Source: Algibacter lectus
GTDB taxonomy: Bacteria; Bacteroidota; Bacteroidia; Flavobacteriales; Flavobacteriaceae
Direction of reading: 5' to 3'
NCBI RefSeq assembly: GCF_900112395.1
Contig: NZ_FOLN01000001.1
Span: forward strand, 620,001 to 684,000
Length of the DNA stretch: 64,000 nucleotides
Positions 56,506-64,000 of this stretch are shown here, piece by piece (within the stretch, counting starts at the first letter, position 1; each line of letters starts with the position of its first letter). The translations under genes were made by a program, and so were the position numbers. The notes under the pieces are model-generated. The model was given only the letters and a program-made list of their open reading frames with translations, had not been told where the DNA came from and did not search any database.

Positions 56506-58242
56506 CTATTCTTGCCAATATTTATAAATTTCTTTTAATTGACTATATGCTTCTTTTTTATTTCTACGGGCATCTACAATGCCCCATTCTCTAAAACCGG
56601 AAAGCGGTGTCCCTTTGTAATTACTTCTATAATCGTTATAACTCCATAGCGAAACTCCTGTTACGTATGGATATGTTTTCAATTCTTTTAAATAATCTAC
56701 CAACTCATCACTCAATTTACCATGCGGTGCTGCTCCTATTTGTCCAATACCTATTTCTGAAATAAAAATAGGTTTTCCTGGGAATTTCTTATGTGTTTTT
56801 TCAACTAATACAGGTGCGTTACCATAACTATTCATTGATATAAAATCGACCTTCTCATAAGGCTCCGTACCAATCTCACCTTTTCTGTAAGAGGTAATAG
56901 TTACGTAGGTTTTTAAACGTGTATTGTCTAAGGTAACAACATAATCTAGCATAGAATCTACATAGCCATATTGCGCTTTGGTTAATGCTTTATCACTCCA
57001 ATCTTCTCCTGGATTTCTCAACTCATTCCCTACACTCCAAGCTACTACAGATGGATTATTAAAATCTCTTTCAATCATCTCTTTCATCCATCTTTCTGTG
57101 AGCGGATTGTTAGGAAATGCTTGTTCATCATCATCACCCCAAACAGGAATTTCTTCAACAACTAAAAACCCAATACTATCGCAGAATTTTAATAGATTTT
57201 TAGATAATGGTGCATGCATTAATCTTGAGAAATTACATCCTAAAGATTTAAGATCGAGCATATCTTGCTTTATTAAATGGTAAGGCTCAGTATTACCAAA
57301 ATCTGGATGATCGTGTACGCGGTTTACACCATTCATTCGAACGGCTTCATTATTTAGATAGAACTGTTCTCCTTTTACTTCAAATTTTCTAATTCCAATG
57401 TTATCCGTCTTTTCAGCTATAACCTTTCCGTTTATTGCTAACGTGCTACTAAATTCATAAAGGTTTGGTGTATTAAAATGCCAAAGTTTTACCTTAGATA
57501 ATTCTTCTGTAAATTTTAAAACAGCAATTTTAGTCCCTCCTGCATTTATATTAACAGAAATTTTTTCCGGCTTTGCAACGTCAACAATATTAGATTGTAC
57601 TTCAGTTTTTATCGCATTATTACTATTGTTTTCTATTTTATATTTAACCGTAAATTGTACTTCATTAGTTTCAAAGTTTGGCGTTGAAGTGATGTGTTGA
57701 TATACTAATCGAACATCTTCATGAGCTTCTAATGAAACATTTCTACTAATACCACCCCAAGCCCACCAAGCGCCACGTTTATAGGTGTTATCGGCTTCTA
57801 CAAGTAAGGTGTTGGATTCTTCCAAATTAACAAGGTCTGCTATATTAAACTCAAACGGCGTGTAACCTCCAACATGCTCGCCCAGTAAAGTGCCATTTAA
57901 CCAAACTTTAGAACGCTCGTAAACAGCATCGAATTTTATGCGTATTTGTTTGCCATCCCAATTTTCAGGCACATTAAATTCCCTTTGATAATAGCCTTTA
58001 CCAACATATTCTGAATAGCGATCTTGGGTATCCCAATTCCCAGGAACTTGTAAGGTATCCCATTCGGAATACGATGCTTCAATAAGATCTTCAATTTGTG
58101 CGTCATTAGAAGCCAAAAACTGCCAAGTACCGTTTAGGGAAATTACTTTTTTATAATCACCATATTCAGCACTATCGTTATCCTTGCAGGAAAACATGAG
58201 TAAACTGAAAGTAAAAACGAAAAGAATGGATTTTGACATCAT
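56506..58242 (-). CDS. GH2 glycosidase, short form, lipoprotein
   Basis: A 578-aa lipoprotein (Cys19 in LLMFSC) with only the three core GH2 domains, like beta-glucuronidases. The sugar-binding domain holds PGNWDTQ and GAWWAWGGISRNV. The barrel has acid/base Glu407 (WSVGNE) and nucleophile Glu496 (FISEIGIG). Its closest relative in the window is the 1064-aa GH2 at 59376. The beta-glucuronidase-like build means that galactose is not certain; agar and porphyran context favours beta-galactosidase. It starts six bases after the GH43-like gene. Confidence 0.88.
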   Translation of the reverse strand: MMSKSILFVFTFSLLMFSCKDNDSAEYGDYKKVISLNGTWQFLASNDAQIEDLIEASYSEWDTLQVPGNWDTQDRYSEYVGKGYYQREFNVPENWDGKQIRIKFDAVYERSKVWLNGTLLGEHVGGYTPFEFNIADLVNLEESNTLLVEADNTYKRGAWWAWGGISRNVSLEAHEDVRLVYQHITSTPNFETNEVQFTVKYKIENNSNNAIKTEVQSNIVDVAKPEKISVNINAGGTKIAVLKFTEELSKVKLWHFNTPNLYEFSSTLAINGKVIAEKTDNIGIRKFEVKGEQFYLNNEAVRMNGVNRVHDHPDFGNTEPYHLIKQDMLDLKSLGCNFSRLMHAPLSKNLLKFCDSIGFLVVEEIPVWGDDDEQAFPNNPLTERWMKEMIERDFNNPSVVAWSVGNELRNPGEDWSDKALTKAQYGYVDSMLDYVVTLDNTRLKTYVTITSYRKGEIGTEPYEKVDFISMNSYGNAPVLVEKTHKKFPGKPIFISEIGIGQIGAAPHGKLSDELVDYLKELKTYPYVTGVSLWSYNDYRSNYKGTPLSGFREWGIVDARRNKKEAYSQLKEIYKYWQE

Positions 58243-58248
58243 GTTTTA

Positions 58249-59370
58249 TTATTCTTTTGTGATTTTTAATGGAATTTGAATATTAAATGAATGTCTAACA
58301 TTATTAACATCTAGAGAATCTGCGGCACATAACAAGGCTATTGGCTCTCCGTTCTCCATAAATACTTGAGGGCGCTCTAAGTGTTCGAATTTTGTAGTTT
58401 TGCCATCTTCCCAAACCACTGTTCGGTCTGAGATTTCAAAATACTTTCCTTGATCCCACTTAATGCCATCCTCAGAATCATAATGCACTAATGAGAAAAT
58501 ACGTTTATGGCCAATATGCTTCATACGTTTTACAATGGCTCTATATTTTCCGTCTTGATACCAGATATAAGGATCTTCCGCAGGAAATGTTTCTCCTTCA
58601 AAAGTAAAAATTGGATCTGGATATTTTTTGAATGGACCAACAGGCGAATCTGCAATGGCCACCATATGTACCACAGGACCTCCTGCAGGTAATTTATTTT
58701 TCTTTCCAACGGCTTTATAAACCATTAAAATTTTTCCATCTGCCATTTGGCAAACCGACGGATTCGATGTCATTAAAGCATCATGAGAATTTTCATCTGA
58801 AGAAATATCTAAAACCGGTGAATCGGAACGTTTCCATGGCCCATCAGGACTATCGGCAACAGCAACACCTATACGTTGATTATTTCTGTGCACCCAATTA
58901 AGTTTAGGTTTACCAGGTACACTCATAATTTCTTTATCACCTGTATTCCCCATGTAATACAAATAGTATTTTCCGTTAAATTTATGAACGGTAGGATTGT
59001 GTGTTGTAGAACCATCCCAAAATTGAGCACCACGGTCTGGTAAAGCATCATCTTTATGAGTGAACGGACCAAATGGCGATTTTGAAACGGCATGAGAGAT
59101 AATAGAATAATTTACCCATTCCCAACCAATTTTCTTAGGCCATTGCGAATAAAACATATGATACAATCCGTCTTCACCTTTAACTAGAGAACCTCCCCAA
59201 ATACTCATAGTATCGCTAACAAAAACAGATTTTGGCGATACTTTTCCGAGTTCTATTTTATAGTTCTCAATTTTAACACTTGACGTTTGGTTTAGCGCTT
59301 TTTTACTTTTTTTATCTGTACAACCTATTAAGGCTAAAATTAAAAATACTATTGAAATTTGATGTTTCAT
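58249..59370 (-). CDS. Five-bladed propeller glycosidase-like lipoprotein (GH43/117 clan type)
   Basis: A 373-aa lipoprotein (Cys17 in ALIGC). Five blade motifs of the form NPxVxxxxGKYYLYY are visible (near 65, 125, 203, 266 and 333), with AEDPYIW (265-270) and LERPQVF (331-337) in the positions of the acidic residues of GH43-, GH32- or GH117-like enzymes. The first-blade Asp expected in GH43 is not obvious: IWGGSLV stands there. It is likely to be an exo-glycosidase acting on an L-galactose or anhydrogalactose end, but I do not assign a family. Confidence 0.75.
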   Translation of the reverse strand: MKHQISIVFLILALIGCTDKKSKKALNQTSSVKIENYKIELGKVSPKSVFVSDTMSIWGGSLVKGEDGLYHMFYSQWPKKIGWEWVNYSIISHAVSKSPFGPFTHKDDALPDRGAQFWDGSTTHNPTVHKFNGKYYLYYMGNTGDKEIMSVPGKPKLNWVHRNNQRIGVAVADSPDGPWKRSDSPVLDISSDENSHDALMTSNPSVCQMADGKILMVYKAVGKKNKLPAGGPVVHMVAIADSPVGPFKKYPDPIFTFEGETFPAEDPYIWYQDGKYRAIVKRMKHIGHKRIFSLVHYDSEDGIKWDQGKYFEISDRTVVWEDGKTTKFEHLERPQVFMENGEPIALLCAADSLDVNNVRHSFNIQIPLKITKE

Positions 59371-59375
59371 ATTAT

Positions 59376-62300
59376 TTAGTTTGTTGTTACTTTAACTATT
59401 TGCGACCAATTGCTTTCCTTTCCATCAGAGTTTCTTTTTATTTTAAAGAATATTTGCTTTTCGCCATTTAAATCGATGGACAGCATGCCTCGTACATTTG
59501 TTACAAATTCTTTATCTAAATTATCACTTGAAGCTCCATATTGAACCGTGTAATCACCATCATTAAAATCGCTAGAATAACCAATCACTAATTTTCTATC
59601 AGCTATAAAAGCATCCCAAATAATAGGTGGCAATTCGTTTCCGTTAGGTGTTACACCTACGGTTTTTGAAGGCTTACTAATTCCTTTATCATTAACCGCA
59701 TAAAGTTTAAAACTATATACTTTTTTATTGATTAAACTATCTATTTCTATGGCATTTGTAATGGTTCTGTTTGAGGTTAGCTCTTTCCCTGCTGCGTTGG
59801 TATACGTTACAAAATATTCTGTAGCATTTGGAACAGCATCAAAAAGAATTCTTACTGCATTGTTTCCCGGAATTATTTGAGATATTTCGGGCGTAATTGC
59901 TTTTTGAAAAGAAATGGTTTTATCAAATCTTGAATAGCCAGTTGGAGTTATTAAACTTATGGTGAGATCTAAAATATCTTCTGGTAATTTCCCCCAAGAA
60001 ATAGCACTTTTCCATTCTCCATCCTTTGGCGTTAAATTAGGCAAATCATGAGATTGCTTTAAAACCGTTTCGCCTTTTGAATTTTTAAATTGATATTCCA
60101 ATTTATAGTTGCGCATACTATGGCTAGGATAATCTCCAGCATCTCTAATAGGCATCACAATATTGGCCGTGTTTTTTTCAAAATCTATGTTTGAAACTTG
60201 AATATCTAAAACAGGTGAATGTTCTTTTTTTATACGATTAAACAAGCGTCTTTTTTGGCGCCAAGAACTAATAATACCCCAAACACGATTTTCTTCTGCT
60301 GTTGTTGCGGCATAACCACTACGATAATCGTTAAATGTCCACATTGAAGTCCCTATAACAAATTCATTTTTATGTCGGAAATGATTGGTCCATTCTGAGA
60401 ATATTTCTTTATCACCATCTAGCGCTGTTGACGGAAAAGGATCAAAACCAAATTCTGAAATAAATACAGGTTTATCGGGCCATTTTGTTCTTAGGGTATT
60501 CAAAATATCTTGTGGCTCCCCTTGCCAACGATACATGTTATGCATAATAATATCGACATAAGTATTCGGGTCGGTTTCAGGTGTGTATTCTTCCTTTTGG
60601 CCAGAATTACTAACACAGGTTATTAACCTATAAGGATCTAATTCTTTTTTAATATAATCTATGGCTTCAATAACATATGCTTTGTGATTATTTAATTCGT
60701 TACCAACACTCCAACCTATAATACTTGGGTGATTAATATCACGTTCAATCATACCCTTTAACCAATATTTAGAAAGTGCATAGTTTTTTTCAGAAACACT
60801 AATATTATGTTTATCCGTAAGTTTAACATAAGGCTCGTCTAACATTAAAACCTCTTCATCTTCACTATTAATATTGATTGATTTTTTGTTTTTAAGTTTA
60901 GAAACCGGATAGTAATTTGCTCTAAATTCATCATTATCCAAATCTCGAACATTAATTTCTTCAAATAATAAAATGCCCTTTGTATCACACAATTCAATGA
61001 GTTTTTCATTTTGAGTACCATGCATAATTCGCATAAAGTTAGCACCGGCTTCCTTCATTAAATCTACATCTTTTTCTAAAACTTCTAAAGGCTCAGATGA
61101 TCCCCAAAAACGATGTTCGCTCACTCTATTGAATCCTGCCAATCGCACAGCTTCACCATTTAATATCATTTTAGAATCGGTAAGCTCTACTTTTCTAATT
61201 CCGAAATTATCTTTTCTTTCATTTAGAATAACATCATTCTCCGAAATAGTCGTTACCATTTGATATAACTTCGGGTTATCGAAATGCCATAATTCTACAT
61301 CTTCAGCTTTTAAATTAGTTTCTAAAAGTAAATCTGCTGTACTGTTTGATTCAATTTCTATAGCACCTTTTAAAGTCTCAATGGTAACCTTATTAATTAT
61401 TTTAGAATGGACTGTAATCTTTCTTTTTTCCGAAGCATTATTTTCAATTTTTACTTTTAATTTTAAGTGTGCTGCTCCCGTTTTTAAGTTAGGATCGGCA
61501 TGAATATATTGATAGTCTATGCGTACATCTTTATTTTGCAAAAGCGTAACATCTCTAATAATACCACCCCAATTCCAGGTTGCTCCAACAATAGAACTAT
61601 TATCTGCCTGAACTGCAATTACATTTTCTCCATTGAAGTTTACCGCATGGGTTACATCAAATTCGAAAGGTGTAAAACCTCCCCTATTTTTACCAATAAA
61701 CTGCCCATTGAGATATACTTTTGATAGATGATACACGCCATCAAATTTTAAATAATATCTATCATCCGAAGCTTTTGTCCAAGATTTAGGAAGGGTGATA
61801 CTTTTACGATACCAGCCTTTTCCCGTATAGTTTGAATATGCATTGTTCATTCCCCAATGTCCTGGAACCGATAAATCGTCCCAATCGGAATCATCAAAAT
61901 CAGATAAAAATACTCGATTTGGCTCTTTTTTAGCTTTTAAGTATTTCTCTTTAGCAACTGGCCTAAACATAACAGCATCGGCCGCAACACTACCATTTAC
62001 AATGGCTGTTACCTCTACATAATTCTTATCTGTACTATTAAAATCAAAAATCCCTAAGCTAATCCATTCGTTACAAAACGTTCTTTGGCTTATGTATTTT
62101 GTGGTTGTACCTTGAGCATGTTTAATATTGTACTGAGCCGTTAAATGCGACGCGAACGGAAACTTAGTAAATGCCTCATAATATCCTGAAGCTTCTAAAT
62201 TTGGATAAAACCTAAAATAAGAATCATCGTCTTTCTGTCCTCCTTTTAAATTGGTTATCGAAAAATTGTGTTGCGCATAATCGGTTTTATAAAATCCTGA

Positions 62301-62570
62301 ATTTCTAGCTGCAGTCTTTTTAGTTTCCCATTTACCATGTGTTTCCACATTAGAATTGGTATTATCAATAATGATATCATTTTCAGTTTCTACTATATTT
62401 AGATAATTAGAACCTTCGCCATAAATGGTATGGAATTTCCAATCGCCATTTAAAGTCAACTTATTTACCTCAACTAAATCACCCGATTTTACAACGGAAT
62501 TTCCGCAACCTATCAAGGTTAATGCAATTAAAAGAAACGCAAAATGATATTTTATATAATAATTTTTCAT
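59376..62570 (-). CDS. GH2 glycosidase with golvesin-like insert and FN3-like tail
   Basis: A 1064-aa lipoprotein (Cys22 in TLIGC). The N-terminal sugar-binding domain begins [10 protein letters not shown] and is interrupted at about residues 55-205 by a golvesin/xanthan-lyase-type beta-sandwich (SGYYEAFTKFPF, ISQRTFCNEWISLG, AADAVMFRP). It resumes with DDSDWDDLSVPGHWG. The barrel has acid/base Glu625 (WSVGNE) and nucleophile Glu706 (FISEFGFD). The C-terminal 200 residues form two FN3-like domains. The insert probably adds carbohydrate binding. It is coupled to the GH43-like gene by a five-base gap. Confidence 0.88.
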   Translation of the reverse strand: MKNYYIKYHFAFLLIALTLIGCGNSVVKSGDLVEVNKLTLNGDWKFHTIYGEGSNYLNIVETENDIIIDNTNSNVETHGKWETKKTAARNSGFYKTDYAQHNFSITNLKGGQKDDDSYFRFYPNLEASGYYEAFTKFPFASHLTAQYNIKHAQGTTTKYISQRTFCNEWISLGIFDFNSTDKNYVEVTAIVNGSVAADAVMFRPVAKEKYLKAKKEPNRVFLSDFDDSDWDDLSVPGHWGMNNAYSNYTGKGWYRKSITLPKSWTKASDDRYYLKFDGVYHLSKVYLNGQFIGKNRGGFTPFEFDVTHAVNFNGENVIAVQADNSSIVGATWNWGGIIRDVTLLQNKDVRIDYQYIHADPNLKTGAAHLKLKVKIENNASEKRKITVHSKIINKVTIETLKGAIEIESNSTADLLLETNLKAEDVELWHFDNPKLYQMVTTISENDVILNERKDNFGIRKVELTDSKMILNGEAVRLAGFNRVSEHRFWGSSEPLEVLEKDVDLMKEAGANFMRIMHGTQNEKLIELCDTKGILLFEEINVRDLDNDEFRANYYPVSKLKNKKSININSEDEEVLMLDEPYVKLTDKHNISVSEKNYALSKYWLKGMIERDINHPSIIGWSVGNELNNHKAYVIEAIDYIKKELDPYRLITCVSNSGQKEEYTPETDPNTYVDIIMHNMYRWQGEPQDILNTLRTKWPDKPVFISEFGFDPFPSTALDGDKEIFSEWTNHFRHKNEFVIGTSMWTFNDYRSGYAATTAEENRVWGIISSWRQKRRLFNRIKKEHSPVLDIQVSNIDFEKNTANIVMPIRDAGDYPSHSMRNYKLEYQFKNSKGETVLKQSHDLPNLTPKDGEWKSAISWGKLPEDILDLTISLITPTGYSRFDKTISFQKAITPEISQIIPGNNAVRILFDAVPNATEYFVTYTNAAGKELTSNRTITNAIEIDSLINKKVYSFKLYAVNDKGISKPSKTVGVTPNGNELPPIIWDAFIADRKLVIGYSSDFNDGDYTVQYGASSDNLDKEFVTNVRGMLSIDLNGEKQIFFKIKRNSDGKESNWSQIVKVTTN

Positions 62571-62591
62571 GCTGAATGATGTGTTTCCTTA

Positions 62592-64000
62592 TTAGGAAAT
62601 TAGAATTTCAAAAATAGATACAGGCACATGCGCTTGCGATTTTTCGGTTTCAATAACAATCCCTTTTGTTTTGTGTTTTTGTTTGAAATGCCAAGTATTT
62701 ATAGTTTGATAATTATCTTCTTTTTCAAAAAGAACAGTACCATTTACATCTTTAATTTTATAATTACCTAAGCAAAAAGGAACGATATCTTCCGGGTGTC
62801 CCATAAGTGTAGATTCCATTGGGTGATCGTAATCTGAATCTAAAAACAACTTAATTTCAGACAGTTCTTGTTCAGAATCCCATTCAATTTTTAAAGTTGG
62901 CTTTTCATCATTTATATCTGCAACCCATGCATTTACTGTCTTTCCTGGTCGTACATATCCGTTGCTTAAATTTTCAACTTCAAAAGCTTCAATAGCCGGT
63001 GAAATTTCCATTGCAATATTTTTCCCTTCTGGTCTTCTGTGTGGTGTCCAAAATTCGAATGTATCTACTCCAATATTATCAGGCGGTGTTTGTTTTCCGT
63101 TATTTGAAACAGCTTTATTAACACCATTAAACACAGAAAGTACTCCTGTAAATCTATTATCACTCGTTTTAACACTGATTTTTTCATTAGATAAAAATGT
63201 GATAAATCCGTATTGATTATTCTCTAAAGTATTAGAAAATTCAACATCTATATATTGTTCTCCTTGTTCTAAATTGAATAATTGAGATTCTAAAATAACT
63301 TCTGGTGTATAGTTTTCAGGTTTAATAGAAGTTCTTAGTTCTACTTTTAAATCTGTTTTTTCTTCAGCCGAAACTAAAACTCGAACTTTGTAATTTTTAT
63401 TAGCTTTTAACGGCAACATTTGTGCTGCTGAAATTGATAAATTAAACCAATTGCCATTAAAAGGTATTTCTGAAATACTTAACGTTGAAGAACTCGTTAG
63501 TTTTGCTTGATTTACTAAATTACTAGTAGATAGAATAGGAACATTTGGTATGCTTTGCCCGATTTTATTCAATTCATTCTGAAGAATTTTAATTCCTCCA
63601 TTTTCTAAAATCTCTGCTGGTTTCAAGTTTTTATCGATACACATAGACGCTGCCATACCTACGGCTTGGGCGCAAAACCCAGTAGTAGCCATAACTCGAG
63701 TAGAACCAAATGCAACATGCGTTGCACTTATAATACGGCCGGCTAAAAATAAATTATCAATGTCTTTACTAACGAAAGAGCGATACGGAATATCGTAAAT
63801 ACCTTTAGAGTGCCATTGTGTGCAACCCGAAAGTTCGCTATAAACGCCATCTGCTGGATGTAAATCGATTGCCCAACCTCCAAATGCAATAGCATCATCA
63901 AATTTGCGTTGCTCTATAACATCTTGTTGCGTCATCATATATAAGCCTTCAAAACGACGACTTTCTCTTTTCCCAGGAACAGTTGCCACCCATTCCAAAG
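62592..64000 (-). CDS. FAD-dependent oxidoreductase, C-terminal part
   Basis: The gene runs off the window edge, so the N-terminal FAD-binding GxGxxG is not visible. The visible 468 residues include RRFEGLYMMTQQDV, SGCTQWHSKGIYDIPYRSF and LFLAGRIISATHVAFGSTRVMATTG, typical of the FAD-dependent oxidoreductases found in many polysaccharide loci (FAD_oxidored type). The last 250 residues form beta-rich domains. It starts the minus-strand operon seen here, 21 bases before the GH2 gene. It may oxidise a free sugar; the substrate is unknown. Confidence 0.8.
   Translation of the reverse strand, partial: LEWVATVPGKRESRRFEGLYMMTQQDVIEQRKFDDAIAFGGWAIDLHPADGVYSELSGCTQWHSKGIYDIPYRSFVSKDIDNLFLAGRIISATHVAFGSTRVMATTGFCAQAVGMAASMCIDKNLKPAEILENGGIKILQNELNKIGQSIPNVPILSTSNLVNQAKLTSSSTLSISEIPFNGNWFNLSISAAQMLPLKANKNYKVRVLVSAEEKTDLKVELRTSIKPENYTPEVILESQLFNLEQGEQYIDVEFSNTLENNQYGFITFLSNEKISVKTSDNRFTGVLSVFNGVNKAVSNNGKQTPPDNIGVDTFEFWTPHRRPEGKNIAMEISPAIEAFEVENLSNGYVRPGKTVNAWVADINDEKPTLKIEWDSEQELSEIKLFLDSDYDHPMESTLMGHPEDIVPFCLGNYKIKDVNGTVLFEKEDNYQTINTWHFKQKHKTKGIVIETEKSQAHVPVSIFEILIS

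Overview
This window is a dense algal-galactan utilisation region from a marine member of the Bacteroidota, most likely a flavobacterium. The evidence is the AT-rich sequence, the hybrid two-component regulator, promoters with TAnnTTTG-like -7 elements, many lipoprotein signals, and the enzyme set. That set comprises three GH16 enzymes, GH86, GH117, GH29, seven GH2 proteins and eight S1 sulfatases. It also contains a P450/ferredoxin/ferredoxin-reductase system of the type known to demethylate 6-O-methyl-D-galactose. The combination fits porphyran and agar (red-algal cell wall) better than carrageenan or ulvan. No SusC/SusD pair and no sulfatase-maturing enzyme lie in the window, so both must be encoded elsewhere.

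Layout. (1) 1-672: C-terminal end of a hybrid two-component regulator. (2) 826-11106: plus-strand operon S1, GH2, GH2, S1, S1, closed by a strong terminator at 11130-11161. (3) 11260-17870: GH2 lacking the usual acid/base Glu, GH86, and S1, behind a candidate activator site. (4) 17913-23045: a Crp/Fnr regulator, then a HbpS-like protein, a secreted propeller-Dabb fusion, an SDR and S1, with a candidate Crp/Fnr box before the second gene. (5) 23047-28271: two AraC regulators, then a PfkB kinase, a fucose-isomerase-like protein and a class II aldolase. Regulator 2 and the three enzyme genes are bracketed by two 236-bp direct copies of the start of the first AraC gene. (6) 28759-36846: P450, ferredoxin, reductase, alcohol dehydrogenase, GH16, GH2 and esterase. 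(7) 47807 down to 36899, minus strand: GH29, two S1, PhoD-like, GH16, GH2. (8) 50579-47961: a twelve-Asp-box propeller protein with the same activator site as region 3. (9) 52024-50783: a GH16 with an inserted discoidin-like domain, next to a GH16 remnant, LacI-type operators and a divergent LacI gene. (10) 64000 down to 53571, minus strand: FAD oxidoreductase (partial), GH2 with golvesin-like insert, GH43-like lipoprotein, GH2, GH117, S1.

How the parts fit. GH16 and GH86 enzymes would cut the galactan chain. S1 sulfatases would remove sulfate from L-galactose-6-sulfate units, and GH29 may release L-galactose. GH117 would release 3,6-anhydro-L-galactose and the GH2 enzymes D-galactose. The P450 system would strip 6-O-methyl groups and produce formaldehyde. 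The isomerase-kinase-aldolase set is a plausible L-galactose (via L-tagatose) route, but this is inferred from family and context only.

Most worth following up are: the 35-bp two-half-site element shared by two distant promoters with identical spacing to the -7 box; the GH2 with Asn in place of the acid/base Glu; the uncharacterised double-propeller protein under the same control; the duplicated AraC fragment bracketing the kinase-isomerase-aldolase module; and the Crp/Fnr-box cluster with its propeller-Dabb fusion.
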